Part shown: piece after piece, positions 38,163-52,310 of the stretch
Position numbering within the stretch: the first letter of the stretch is position 1
Layout of the letters: the number at the start of each line of letters is the position of its first letter
DNA from: Otis tarda
Lineage: Eukaryota; Chordata; Aves; Otidiformes; Otididae
Assembly: GCA_026413225.1 (NCBI GenBank)
Contig: CM048591.1
Span: forward strand, 41,470,803 to 41,534,802
Direction: 5' to 3'
DNA: 64,000 nucleotides
Program-made: the position numbers and the translations under genes
Notes under the pieces: model-generated
What the model was told of the DNA's origin: nothing
What the model saw: the letters and a program-made list of their open reading frames with translations, nothing else
The model's database searches: none

Positions 38163-41100
38163 TGTCCTATGTACACTGAAAAACAGACATTCTTGCAGAG
38201 TTCACAGGGAGAAGCTTTTCCAAATCTCAGATATACTGCAAGTAGTCAAGAAAATATTCCATTGCTGTAGCACATTATTTCCTGCAGTTGCCAGCACTGT
38301 TGGAGCAAACACAGCTCTCTGTGGCTGTCTTGCCTATGCAATTCAGCAGCATTTGTACAGCTTTGGGATATAGGTTACACTTCTTGCTGCTCCTGCTTGT
38401 CACAGAATAAAAAAAATGGGTCTGTGTTAAATGATGTGGCCCTGACTGGGCTTGTAGTGGTGGGGTGGGGAAGCCATGACATTCAAGGCATTCATTTATG
38501 AAGAAGAGAAATTATGTTTGTCAGGTCCAGATAAAGCTTATTGTTTCAACCTTGAGAGAACAGACAAGATACAGATCCCTAATAACCTGGCAATTTAAAG
38601 TAAAACAAAATGCGAAGGCAGTAAAACAGGAAGGAAAATTTCCCTGCTTTAAAATAATTTAAATTGTATTTTAATGTATTTAAAATTAATCATCTGTAGA
38701 ACTGGCTGAAATCACTAATTGCAAATAAAGTGCCAGATAGTACTATTGGGTGAGTTATTAGTCAGAAATCAGTGACGTGTTTTTCTAGTTTGCACTCTGG
38801 TGGTACCCAAAAAAAAAGCCATCAAGATAAGGACCGAGTGGCCATTTTTCTTTTTTTCTGATGTATATTGTACTAAGCACAGCGAAAACACACAAGAAGA
38901 ACAGCCCCTGCCCAAAACACCTTATAGCCAAAAACACTGTTACAGAGAAAATAAATGGGCAAAGTGGCATCTCATTAGCTCCATTTCCTTCACTGTTAAA
39001 AATTCATTTATTGTCATTTTTATTGCAGTAACAGGGAATAAGGTGAGCTGAAAATGGTTGAAGGAGTTGAAGAAAGAGAAGAATATCAATTAGGAAGGAA
39101 AGAGGACATCAGAGTGGTGGTGTGGCAGGAAGACTGAAAGGCAGAACAGGAGAGAAAGGATGGAGTTCAGCTTGGCAGAGAGGGAGCCAGCTGGAGGCGG
39201 GAAAGTATTTGAGAGCAGCTGTGGGGAAGGGGCTTCCCTCTAAAATTTAAAAAGGGCAGAGACTCTCAAGAGGGTGTAATCTTTCTGTCTTCCCAGCTAC
39301 TTTGCCCTAGTGACCAACACCACTAAATTTGTAACACCAATTAGCAATCTGGGAGAGAATGGCAGAAGCTCCAGATTAGTTCTGGTGCTGCTGTTTCTGT
39401 TCTGCTGGTTACGAACTACTTTGACCCTTCCTGCATACATACCTGCTCCCAAATTGCCCGCTTCCATTATTTTTAATGATTACAGAGGTACTCTATTGTT
39501 GAGGTGATTTTATTTTGTTAAGCGGATTTGGTCAAAAATGATCGGGGGGAGGATTGAGGATGCTGGTGGGAAGGAGGTACCCATTTAATATATTGATGTG
39601 AGGCCTGCAAGATCTGAGATAAAGCACTACCATTACCTTCTCATACCCTTGCATTACTGGCCATTACAGAATGACACGGTGCAGAAAGGCTGTTAGAGAA
39701 GGCTAATGCCTATACAGCTGGTGTAATGAAGAAATGGGAGGTTTAGGTACAGGAAACCACAGCTCCAACAGAAGGAGCTGAAAAGATATAGATAAGATTA
39801 GTGACATATGTAAAGGCACAGATAATGCGTGACAGAGTCTGCCCAGCTGAATAGGCTGAAGCCAGCAGTAATAGGAAGCCCATGTTCTCCCTAATCCTCC
39901 CAGATAAGCTGTTCCATCCAGAATTATCAGCCAACAATCTTCAGGGTATCAGGCTGAAAATGAAGTTTCAGACTGCTTTGATTCCTCATCCATAAATGAG
40001 AAAGTGCCTGAAGGATCTTTATTTATTCTCGCTCCCTCCGAAACACTCTTCAAAAAGTGCCAATATACTAGCAACAGATGCATAAAGCCTCGCTTACTTT
40101 GATTGACAGAACATGATATAAAGCAACTCTCACTTGACATTTCAGTTTCATAAGGCTCTGAGCAAGTGTATGTGTGTAGGGAACTTTAAAACTTCACAAG
40201 GAAATAAAAGGGGATATATGCAAACTTCAAGAGAATGTTTCCTGAATAAAGTATAACTCTCCCCTTGTTTCAAGATCTTCTGTGACAAGTTGTGCAGGTG
40301 ATGAATAATTTCAGGATATCGTTTCAGCCCTGTGTTTATTAAATGCCTGCAATATTTGTACTGTTGGCTTTTGTAGAGTAACAAAATAATTGATATGTAT
40401 GTCCCCAGGAAATGTGTTTAATTTGAAGAGGAAAAAGTACTTTAGAAGAAACTTTCAAAATACAAATGTGAGTGAAAAGGAATATGAGTTTATAACTTCT
40501 TTCAAATAAATTAAAATCATCAAAAAGGTGTACGAAGAATTTTTGTTGGGCTTTGTATTTCTATTCTTGAGTATTTTATGCAAGGATGAAGGGAGGAGAA
40601 TATTGGCACTTGCTTGTAGTGTGCCCGTTTTCCTGATGTAACTACTTTAGTCTAACTGCCCTGAGGAAGTCAGGCTCGGGAACAGTTATGAGGAATATTT
40701 GCACTATGTCCTAATTAGCACTTATGCTTTAATAATTTTTTTTTTATTCTTACAAGTGGTTTGTCTTAAGCTTCCAATGACTCTGTATTCTGTATATGCA
40801 AGCATTCAGAACACTGACAGTGGCAGGGAATTAAACAGTTCGTACCTGGAGAGAAAGGAAACTGCTTGAAAGAATCTATATCCCTGAACCCTCTATGATG
40901 GGATGCATGTGCTCTTCCTAATGAGGAATACTTTTCAACTCTGAAGGAAAGGAGAAGGAAAAACTCTGTGTGTGAGTTTCACTGGGGGAAAGAACAGAAC
41001 TACGATCAAAGGGAACTGGCAGATTTCTTACTTTTTATTTACAATGGACAACCAAGATAATTAACTAAAATACGACTAGTGGAAGAACACTAGAAAAGGG

Positions 41101-42289
41101 AAATTTTTCCTGACTATTAACGTGAAACTTTGCGAAGAAAGGAGGAAGAAATGTAGATGAACATCCCTATTTTTCTTTCCTCTTGTTCCATTTCCCCTAA
41201 AAATTACCATTACCTACAAATTATTTGCCTCCAAACCTGAAAAACTGCTGCTTGTACCTGTTAAACATATGTCCAGAAAAGCTACTAATTTTTGCAAAGC
41301 TACTAATATTTCAGAATACTAATTCTGTGATAAAATAAGAAATAGTTAGTCTTTTGAGAAATCCTCAAGGTTTTCATATTTTGAAAGACTTTTTAAGGCA
41401 CTAGCTTTTCCAATGTTACACGCATGATTTTATACTTTCTGTCATTCCTGCCTGACCCTATCTAATGAAACAAAGATAAATTGATTGAAATGTCATGTGC
41501 TGCATATTCTTCCAGGGAAAAGAATAAAACCAAGGGAGTTTTCTTTTTAAAACTAATTGTCTCCAAATAGTTACATTTTCAGAAAGTATATATGAATTTT
41601 GAGAGTACTAAATACAACCCTGATTGGTTCTCCCCAGTGCTCTGCATTTTCCATTTCTCTTTGTTGTGTTGGAACAATTGTAAAGAATTTTTGTTTACTG
41701 CATTTGTGGGTTAACATATGCTGAGGAATGGTAGCAGGTTATTACCAAATAAGTTACAAAAATATGTACTAAAACCAACATCCCCATCACTGAATGTAGG
41801 GACAGGACTAACAGCAATCTCCAAAGTAAGGAATCCTGAGAGAGAATCTGGGCATTAGGGAGTGAAGCTCAGCTAAAGCGGAGTTGGAAAGTGAAAGAGG
41901 GAGAAGTTAAAAGACATCTAGGTTGAGAAATGGCTACTTCATCTTTAGCTGCAGACGTAATGTGCCTTTCTTGTCTTTTCTTCTTTCTTGTCCTTGACTG
42001 CTGGACCACGCACAACTTTTCTGAATTCCTAAAACTGATAAGCTAGAAAAGAGGAGACCTGTGCCCAGCTTTTTATCACAATATCTTGTAGAAAAACAGA
42101 AGTGTAGTTTTGTTCCTCCGTTCTTAACTATAAAAGAATAGGAAAACTCTCCTGTTACTGGACTTCGGTTTGCCAAAAAACAGTAAGAAGCAAAATAAAC
42201 TAATATTTACAGGTTTAAGTGCCGCTGCTGAGCCCTGCAGAACAGCAGCTGGGAAGCAGTGTCCTTGTTCATGTTTGGAGTGATGAGAC

Positions 42290-42372
42290 AAAGTGGGTCC
42301 TCAAACGCAAGTCCCACCAACATCAATGGGGGTTGTCCTTACCAAACGACATTAGAATTGGACCCTTTCTAC
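42290..42372 (+). repeat. Possible ancient CR1-like relic
   Basis: CATCAATGGGGGTTGTCCTT followed by ATTAGAATTGGACCC resembles old sauropsid dispersed repeats with an internal TCAATGGGAGTT...GGATTGGGCCC pattern. Too short and diverged for a firm family call. Confidence 0.3.
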
Positions 42373-45300
42373 ATATCTTTAGCCATATTAGCACCCCAGT
42401 TAGGGGTCTTGAACAGAACATTGACCTTTTTAACTCAAAGGTGGCAGCACTTGTGAGTGGACTAAAGTCAAGTCTATAAGCATTGCTTAATATTTTTCCT
42501 CAGCTGCAAATGATTCTATGTACATTGCAGCTACACTTTTGCCTATGGATATGGAAAAATGCCTTCAAGTACTGTATTTATTTTTAAGGGAATAGTATTC
42601 CTCAGCCAGGCTTTAGAATGAGCTTTGACTGCCTGAGAGCAAAGCTGAGCACAGTCGGAAGATGGATCTTTGGATACCAGCAAGTCCCTGCTTTGCCCAT
42701 ACATCAATGTGTTCAAGCATGTGAGAGAGGTCATAACAGAAAAAAAAAGAGACTTAGGGGAAAATGTGCTGAAAAGGATAAGTCCCGTTGACTTAAAACA
42801 GCCATATCAAAGACATTATTTTGAGGACAAACGGGATATGAGAAAGGATTAAGGAAACTGTTGGGTTTCTCAAAGCCTTAGGGCAAGGCTGTCTCCATCA
42901 CCCATGTGGGTAGGTTAGACGTGAGGTGAAAGCTGGTAAACCTTCACCTGTTTCTACTGCCAAAATTTAGTTAATGTAACTGATGTCTCCAGTGCCTTCT
43001 ATATAGTGCAAAATACTGACATGCTGCCACAACCTGTATTCCAAAAAGAAAATAAAGGAAATAGAGAAAAAAAAAAAAAAACCCAAAGAGGAGCTCCAGC
43101 AAAGAGCTAAATGGTTAAAATCATTTGAAATGCCACATAAAGTGCTCCCACAGTTTTAAAATGTTAATCAGTTTTGAAAGTGTAAGTCATCCCCTGCTGA
43201 TAAAGAAAATGAACACAGGAACAGAGGAAAAATTGACTTTCTGAATTAAGAACCTGTGTGGCTTTTCATCAACACTTGGTAGGCAATCCAAATACTCAAG
43301 CCTGCCATCCAGCAGACTAGTGTACAACTCTTCATTTCACATTATACACGCATTTAAAGTCAGGATGTCTACCTGTGTTTCTTCAGGAGCCATTTTTATT
43401 ATGCATGTACTGAGGACGACACAGGAAAGCGCTGAGACATTCAGAGGTCTCTCTGAAAGTGCCTGAACTCACTGATTGCTTTCATTGCCAATTACCACGA
43501 TTCTAACATAGATATTCCCAAGGGAACTATCACCTACTCTATACCCTTTGCTCTGGCTGATTTAACTAAAGTGGAATAAGAATGAAGGAAAATGGGAAGT
43601 TGTCACTGCTCTGGGGGTATGTGCAGAGACAGATCCTAGCTCCCTGTCCTGCCCCAGATATTCCAGTGCAAAAGGAAGAGAAGGCCTTCTAGGTTATAAG
43701 TTTTCTAAAAGATGTCAGCCTTACCTTGCTAAAAGAGGCTTTGCCACTATTTGGTGAGGGATGGGTTTCATTCGGGCTTTTTTTTCAGGCTGACATGGTA
43801 TTGTTTGTTCCCAGGGCTTAGGACCAAGGTGATGACAACCCCATTCAGGAGGAAAGTCTTCACCGTAAGAAAAGCGTAGCATAGTTTTTTTGTGCTGATC
43901 GGCTACTGTCACGAGGAGGGAGGGATAAAAATCAGCAAAGATTCAGCATATTTTTCTTCTTTTACTGCAGTCAAGAAGATGTCTTAAACTCCTTATACAA
44001 AGACTAATATATACAAAACAGACTTTTTCTCATTTTAAACTGGCATTTGCCTTCTGCTTGTTTATTTTAAATATGTTGCATTTTATATATTCAGAACTTG
44101 TAAGCTCAGAGTGGGTTGCTTCTCATGGCCCCAAGCAAACATCTCTGATTTTAACATCCCATTATGCATGGATGAAAAGCTAAGCTAATAACTAATTTTC
44201 ACCCTCACAACACAGGCATCTCTGACAAGATTAAAAGCGATTGTCTTTAAGGGATGTTTACTAACATTAGCCCAAAGTGGACAAACAGGCAAGTGAGGAA
44301 GCGAAGTAAGATCCTGCATTAGAACTAGGCAATTTTGACAGCTCACGTAAGAAAATACACAACATTCAGAAGAGGGGAAAAGACATAGGCAGAGAATGCT
44401 TCATATTAATGCCACATAAGATCCACTGAGGAAAATACTGTGAAGGAAATGCCCAAGTGATTGAAAAATGAGCATTTAGTTCCATCCTGTCTGTGAATAT
44501 TGCAGAATCTTTCTTTATCTTTTATGCCCAAACTGGATGTGTTGTGCATCGCCATAGTACATGTGAGAGCATATGTAACAAATACATAGCCGAGAGTATG
44601 TGGTATCTCCTTCTCTTCTTCCAGGAACACGTTAGTGCGAGCTGAGATACAGGAGTTTACGTCTTTATAATGAAATAATGTAACTACCATTTTTCATGTT
44701 GATAAACATAATCCTTTAAGGAGCTATCAATAGAAACTGAAATGCTGCAGGAAATGGTATAGTTGGTCATGTAAACAGTTCCTTTGTTCAACTTAACAGT
44801 TGCTTTGGGTGCACTGCCTTTGAGCGGAGAGAAAATATATATGTATTTGTGGTCACTAAAGGCATTACGGTGCTTTCCAAGGAGACGTTTGTGAATGTCA
44901 GCATCTCAGCTCAATTGCAGCTTGGGTATCGCAGTCTACCTACACTTCCCTATGTGGTCTGCCTGACACTGCTTCCTCTTCTCTCCGGGATGGCCCGTTA
45001 CTGCAGCTCTGTGTGGCCTAATAATTATCACACTTTTTCTTGTGCTATATGTGGCTGTATTTCAGTGGAGAAATTAAAGATTAATAATATCCCTCCACAT
45101 TTTTTCTGGTTTTGTTTTTGTTTCTGTTTTTGTGGTTTTTCCCCTGAAGTGCTGTGCACTTTAAAAGCCCACTGAGATAACGGGGCTGTAAAAATTCAGC
45201 TTTCCCTTACTCATTATCACTACTGGCAACATGAAGATGCTGTTTACATAGAGAGCAAGGCAAAAAATTCTGAACGAGAGAAAAGACACCAAGAAATCCC

Positions 45301-48300
45301 CCAGATAATTAGTGAGGACTGAAGCTAAGATTTAACTGTAAGGTTGTCACATGAACTGATAAGGGCATTACCAGCCACTATGCAAGTTGTGATCTGTCTC
45401 ATAGTGGCAGAATAGATAACAAGATCAATTGCTCATTTCAACTGAATAGACAGGAGGGGTCTAGCAAAAAAAGAAAAAAAAAGTAAAAAAATTGGAAGAC
45501 AGCGGATACTGCATGGCTAGTGCTGTGTCTACACTGAGGTACAAGATGTGACTTCAATTTGTGTCAATGTGGTTAAGCTAGATTTAAATTAACTCTGATC
45601 TCAATGGCAGCACAGCGGCAGCGGCATGAACTCCAACTGATTAAAGGCATTAACCAGATTCACTTGCCCATGGTTTGCACCTTGCACTGAACTCCAGAGA
45701 GCCACTGCAACACTACTTGTTCACCAGGCAAGTTTATTCAAAGCAGAACTGTGTGTTTATGCAAATACTGCTGTCACACCTGGAATGTGACATTTTTTGC
45801 CTTTGTTCAGGTGGTACAAACCATCTGGAAAACTAATCTAGCTGGCTTGTGGAGGATTCCCCATTTGTTAAAGCACCTTTCCAGAGCACGGCCTGCTATA
45901 CCTGACCTTCAGTTATGAGTGATCCCACAGAGTTTCAGGTAGTCAGTAATGACAGAACAGTTTTAGATGGCTCTCATTTATGCCAAACCCAGTTGGGTTC
46001 CTGCCAGTCCCAAAATCACAGGAGTGCAAACGTAGATTCAAGCCACATTTTTTTCCTCCTTTCCTTGCAGTTCAGGCAGACAAAGGGCTTATCCAGCAAT
46101 TGTATAGCTGCAGGTTAACTTGGAGAAGTCTCTTCTTAAACCATTTAGAAGTTGGATTTAAAACTAAAAGGAAAATATTTTATAGTTAGAACGTTGAGGC
46201 TGAGAACAGGAATCAGAAAGTCTAGGAATAGCTAAGACTTTACAGCAACCTTAAATGTACCCTTTTTCCTTTGTTTATTTTTCCTATTACTGAAGGAAGA
46301 ATCATTTTTCAGGGAACAAAATACACTTATTTATAACACAGTATGTAATCAGTTCAATCTATCCCCTACCCATAGCAACAACAAAACTTCTACTCAGAAC
46401 ACTGAACAGGAATACATTAAAAACATGACATGAGCCCTTCAGAGGTTTTCAATTATTAGTTTTCTTGCATTGCACAAAGGTACAAGCTGTCATTGTATAG
46501 TGGCTTTTTAAAATGCGGAGTATGAAATAGATGTGTTTCCTCCACGTACAGCCTTTAAGCACAACCATTGCAAAATTTAAACTCTCCCTCTTTTTAATCT
46601 CCTTGCTTCTTTAATAATGCCTGACTACTACTGAACCCAACAATCAGAAAAAAAAAAGATAGCTTCCAAAGATAGAAAATATAACAATGAAAGGCAGCAG
46701 AGTCCACAGAGCAGGACATGAATCTTTGGGATGCTCCATTTCTTTTCCAGGCTATGCCATTAGCTCCCTGTGTTGCCACAAGCAGGTCATTCCATTTGGC
46801 TACTGCTAGTTCCCTGCTATGCAAATAGCAACAACACCACTCGTCCATGTTTTAAAATCTTCTGAGGAAATAAACTTGGATTTACTCATTAAAACTGATT
46901 CTGAAATTCAAGACTGAAATCTGTAAAAGTACTTCTACTGGAAGATAATTCATAATGATAAATATTACTGCTAATAAGAATTTAAATGCAGATAATTATG
47001 CACAATTTATGAGATCAGCACTTCCCCTTAGGTGTATAAAAGACTTACACTACATCAATTTACTTAAAGTGAACAGTAAAGCCAATTTAACTTATCATCT
47101 GCACATGCTCCTGTTGTTCAAAGCTACATGTCTTTGAAATTTTTCTAGTGTGGTGGTGGATTCTAAAAAGTGCTCACTGATATACTATGTTTGTGATCTT
47201 CACCCTGCACCTTGTTATTTATTAAGGTCTTTGGACTAGGGAGAACAACGTAAAAATGAAAAAAAACCTAGAGGTTTAAAAGAGTCGCAGACCAGGCTAT
47301 CACACATAGACTTTGGGGATTCCTGTCGTGTCTTTCAACTGGAACGGGTAAAGATGTCCTTAACCACAATGACTGGGAACAGTCTGTCTCTCACTTCCAC
47401 AGGAATTAGTATCTCCAGCATGAGAGTGTGAAACACCCCAGAACATCATATAGTGTTTTTCACATAAACCTTTGTAAAGAGTGCATAAAAAGGAATATCA
47501 CTGTGTCTGAATTTATCTTGTAATTTATAGTCAGTCACTCCTGGGAATATGGCATAGGACATATACCTTTCTTGTTTAAAACTCACACATTGTATTTTAC
47601 AAATGTTGGTTTGTAATTAGTACCTTCCACAATTAACCCAGCAAGTAGTTCAGTGTCAAAAAAGTTTAAAAAATTGTATGACAAAATAGACTGCTTAAAA
47701 GAATTAGGTCTTTCCAAAGCTGTCATAATGGCAAATAGCAAAAATCAGAAGGGTTCAATATATTTTGTAAAATATTAGCAAATGTGCTTCAGGAAAATTC
47801 AGTAGAAATTGGTGTAAAAACAGAAGTACTATGCTGATATGCTTTAAGCCATATGTTATGTTGTTTTATTTTTCAGCACATGTCATCAACAGTTTTCTTT
47901 TGATATGATCAAAGAACCATACACATTCACTCAAATAAGGTATAAAGAAATCTGTGCTTCTATTTTTCTTTAGTTTTCAGTCCTTCACTTTTGTCTGTTC
48001 TTTAAACCAGAAACCTTGAGAGTTCTCATGGCTACGATGTGTATCAATTAAAAGTGAACTATTTACTACAGGAAAGCTAAAAACTTCAGGACCATTCAGA
48101 TATGTGTATCTATGGCAGGAACCTGATTGCACTCCCGGGAGATATTCACTTATCACAGAAACACTCCGACTTCATGCTCTAGTGATTAGTGCAGGAAAAA
48201 TACATATACAGATAACTGAACTGAATGCAAGTAACAAATTTTTGCCTAGTGAACTGAGCATGTAGTGTAATTCCTGCACATATCCTGCGCTTTCATCAGC

Positions 48301-48906
48301 AGCTAGAGGTACACATTATCATATAGGCTTGCGCTCTTCTGCTGTAGGACTGGCCTACACAATAGCGCATCAAGATGAAAGGAACTTTCTTTTTTTTTAA
48401 AGAACTTGCAATAACCACATAAAATCTCCTAATGTCCACAATTGCTAGACGTAGAGTTTGATTCAATAAGCATACAGCCACTTCTACCGACTTTGTCCTG
48501 ATCCCATCAAATCTCATAAGGTACTTTGTACTAAGATGGAAAACTTTCTAGGGATGCTTACTGCCGATAATATTTACGATAGACAGTTTGCACTGGAACA
48601 TCTCTACCTTCTGCTCAGAGAGAAGGAACAACCTCACGGAGATAACTATTGTCCATATTTTGCATGCTAAATACTGAAAAACCATGACCTGGCTCAAAAT
48701 GTTATCTACTTGAGTCAAAAACAATGAAGAATCTTTTGGACTTTGTTTAAGTGCAAAATCAAGGGATTTTTTTCAAATGCTCTGTGAGCTTCTCCCTTAA
48801 GAGGCTGTGTGCAAATGTTTTCTTTGTAACTAGAGATCAGAGGTTAATCCTTAAAAAACATTAGTAGATCCACAGCTCTGGATCCGATCCCTCATCTCCA
48901 GTATGT

Positions 48907-48976
48907 GGAGAAGGTTAGGGGAAGGAGGGGGGGGTTGGAGCATGTCAGGGGGTTAGGAGAAGGTTAGGAGCATGAG
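48907..48976 (+). repeat. G-rich imperfect duplication
   Basis: GGAGAAGGTTAGG occurs at 48907-48919 and again at 48956-48968. Each copy is followed by a G-rich or AGCATG segment, with a run of 8-9 G between. The strand has enough G runs to form a quadruplex. The TTAGGG it contains is single and is not a telomere array. Confidence 0.6.
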
Positions 48977-51864
48977 TCTGAGATCCTGAGTTCACATCAA
49001 CCCAGACTTGGGAGTATGTTCAGCGCTCTCCCAAAGCACTACCAGAGCTGAATTTGTACTACGTTCCCTTGTATTTCTAGCTCTGGCTTGGCAAGGTGGC
49101 TCTTTCTGTGCCTACAGTAGAGATGTGTTTTGGCCATGATGGTGTTCACAACAGCCCGTATGACAAAGCGATCTTAAAAAAACCTAGTGGGAAATGCCTA
49201 AAATGTCCTGAATATTGCTTCTCTTGGTAATTTACAGTTCCAGTTACTTTAGAATCTTCCAGGTTTAGGTGAAGGGTGCATATCAGCTTGCCTAGAACTG
49301 CCATTACAGAGGACTGCTTGGTGCATCCAGGGCAAAACTACGAGCTGACAGAGAGTGTGTATACCACGGCCAGGGTGACCTGTGGACCTGAGGCAACTCC
49401 TGCTTCTGCTGTGCAAGTGCTCAGTTAATTGCAAGTGCAGACTTAGAGACTAACGGGGGAGCAAAATACAAGGTGTGGTCGTCTCAAATCAAGATGCACA
49501 AATGCGTCTTCACAGGGCACCAAATCTTTTCATTGAATCTGGGGCCGACACTCTTTTGTAGATTTGGCCCTAGCACCAGACTTTTCAAAAATGAATGTTC
49601 CATGACAAACAAGACTCAGAGCTGAGCATATAATAAAAATACCAAGCACTCCAAGACTGGTGCTAAATCTGCAAGCACCGACAGTATTGTTCTGAAATCC
49701 TCCCTTCACCAAGGTCAGTGCCAGTCTTATTGAGGACCTGGCAGACTAAGGACTTCATGCTATGTTTTTACAGGCAATATAAAACTATTGTAGTCTCGAC
49801 CATATCTGCTCATTTCAGCCTGTCTGTTAGAGCCCTGGAAACTTCTCAGTGATACTGTTTTTAAACTGGCACCACTGTTTAAATACAGGTTGCTTAACTG
49901 CTGAAGACCAAGCATACATACATGTTTCTAAACATTTATGTCCAGCCACTGAAATGGGTATTGTCTTTAAATGAAAAGAGAAAAAAAAAGTTCCAAATTT
50001 TCTAAAAAAATACAGCATAGGTACAGCCAAGACAGACAAGAAATGGGATCTAATATATAGCTTCTAATAAGAACAGGGAAGTTAACCCAAGGATCTTGGC
50101 CATGTTCCAGTTCTAATAATTGCATTTTAGCTTTCTAAATTCCCTCTGTAATTTCATATAAGTAGAGAATTCTTCAGTTCCTGTCCTAAGCTGTTGTGTA
50201 GATTTGCTATTCATTAATGAACAATGCCATTTTCCAGTCAGGCAAAGCTTAAGTCATACATAAACTATCTGGATTTTATCCAATTAACTTTTAAGAAAGT
50301 GCCCTACTGCCAGTTTAGTCACATGTAACTTCTGAGGCAGTTTCACTGGTAAAAAGAATTACAATTCTCCAAAGTTGTACTTCTTCTCTTCAGTTGAAAT
50401 ATCTAAGATTTTAATATTACAATACATAGCAGTAGTATCTTTGAATGAGAGAGTATACAGGCTACACTCTGAATAAAAGAAGGTATATTATTCAGATGAC
50501 CACAAAACGAAATGTGTAACATATACATAAAATGTATATCACTAATGTTCAACAACATGCATATCTACCAAAGATAAACCAGAACAGTTTTTTTCAGAAC
50601 TTTACTCTGTCATTTGAGTACATTTTTTCTGATGCTCAGTCTTTACTGAGTGCATTATGGACCTCTCCAGGGAGCAGAAAATGTGTTTTTTAAGTAAACA
50701 TGAAATACTTTGATAAATCAAAACATTCAAATGAGATTACTATTGGTAAAAAAAAAATCCATTCTATTTTTAACTGATGTTCTATTGTTTAGGACAATAA
50801 TAAAACTCTTTATCCCAAAAGACTGAGACAAATTTTTATTCATCGTTGTAATAGTGCACATTTCTTAAAAAATAAATTGCTGTATCAAATATAAATAACA
50901 TATTCCCATAAGCTAATCAGAAAGAAGTAGAAATTGCCTACAGCATATGGAGTGATTGATATTTTAACGTGGTAATTAAAAGAAGCAGCACCTTTGCAGT
51001 ACAAATATTCTGTATAACAGATGTTCAGTGGTCTATACTTTTACCTATTCAACAGGAAACAAAGCAACCCATAGTGCAAATAAATCACTCATCTTTTGAA
51101 TATTGATCTGCGATAGTAAATTTCAGACCACTGCTTGGAATGGCGCTGAGTAAAACAAAGGGTTGTTTTTACCTAAAAAAACTGCTTCTTGCTACTTATT
51201 ACCTTATATTGTTTTAAATTACACCTTGGAATCTTACAGCTATGCAGAGATTTGTTTTTATGCAGATAAGCCCCCAAACACCTACTTTAAAGTAAAAGCC
51301 TCATTTTTCAGCTTTAAAATACAGATTACAAGCCTGATAGCACAAGGCAATACACACTGTTCAGTAGTGCCTATTATCTGCAACAGGTTCCTTGCAATTA
51401 ATTGAGACTGCTCCATAAGTGGAAGAAGCCATGTATCTTTCTACATGCATTACTCGCATGTAATGGTAACACTGATGTTAAAAGTAGTATTGAGCAGGAG
51501 CCAGATCTTCAAATGTAAACTGCAGTAGCCTTATTGCAGTTGCCTGAGGCATGATGGTTTATAGCATTATAGATTTTAGCCTTGTGTTGAGAGAAATAAA
51601 ATTTACCAAACAGGAGCTGCAAGAGCATGAGTCATACACAGCAGCATTTGGAAAGTTTAGGTAACTAAACAGAAATTGGTCCATGTTTAGATAAGTAAAA
51701 GTACCTGTGAATATTGAGAGATCTCTTGCCTCAAACTGACTTTCACAGAAATTTATGTCCACCATCATTTTCAGCTGGACTGTAAATTCTTAAATCAGGA
51801 AATCTGATTTCAGGAAGTTTAAGATACCTAAATCATAAACCTAACAACCTAGTAAAAGCCCAGC

Positions 51865-51975
51865 AAGGCATTTAGTCATGAGCTTAATTTTAATTTAGTG
51901 ACTAGCTCCACTGAATTAATAGCACAACTCATGGGCTTGAAGTTAAGCAAATGCTTAAAGCATTTTATTGACTCA
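51865..51975 (+). repeat. Ancient sauropsid repeat relic with imperfect dyad
   Basis: CAAGGCATTTAGTCATGAGC and, after the centre, GGGCTTGAAGTTAAGCAAATG with TTAAAGCATTTT form two roughly complementary halves. This resembles an old dispersed repeat seen in birds, turtles and crocodilians that contains TTAAGCATGTGCTTAA-type and CATTGACTTCAATG-type segments. The assignment is from pattern memory and tentative. Confidence 0.4.
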
Positions 51976-52169
51976 GTTACTATTAGATCAGAGCATCTTG
52001 GGGCTGCTTCTCAGACACTGCCAGATTTGTAGTTAGTGTGAGACTAGAACAAGTGTTGATGTCAAGGAAACCTCTGTAATTCTGTAAAAGCCAAGGGGCA
52101 CATGAATTGCATGTCTTTGCAGGGGTTCCTGGGCTTACACATACTAAACTTGGAGCCTCTTCCTGAAAA

Positions 52170-52310
52170 GATAATAAATAATTTACAGATTCCACAGCCC
52201 TGTACAAATATTAATTACAGCAAGTCTTACCACACTTCCTTAGCGAAACTGAAAATAAATTGTCCAAAGCCAGGCAGTGAGTGGCAGAGCTGGTAACACT
52301 CTTCTAATAT
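52170..52310 (+). mobile_element. Possible second MIR-like relic
   Basis: AAATTGTCCAAAGCCAGGCA followed by GTGAGTGGCAGAGCTGGTAA resembles the tail half of MIR (the segment read as AAGGTCACACAGCTAGTAAG in the consensus). The upstream half is barely recognisable. It could also be chance similarity. Confidence 0.4.

Larger units (their letters stand above)
38163..51864. other. Noncoding interval
   Basis: Unique AT-rich sequence with an A15 run at 43067, an A-rich patch at 45466-45491, the possible CR1-like relic at 42290 and the G-rich duplication at 48907. No exon or RNA gene is supported. Confidence 0.65.

Noticed and set aside
40094-40107. TTACTTTGATTGAC shared exactly with the TLE4 promoter at 60999-61012
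   Set aside because: One shared 14-mer between a 3-kb promoter and 60 kb of sequence is about what chance predicts.
45515-45610. Possible ancient sauropsid repeat (GTGTCTACACTGAGGTACAA and following)
   Set aside because: It resembles old dispersed repeats only loosely; too short and diverged to name.
32067-46826. Octamer motifs ATGCAAAT at 32067, 45759 and 46819
   Set aside because: Three in 64 kb is close to random expectation, and they are not clustered.
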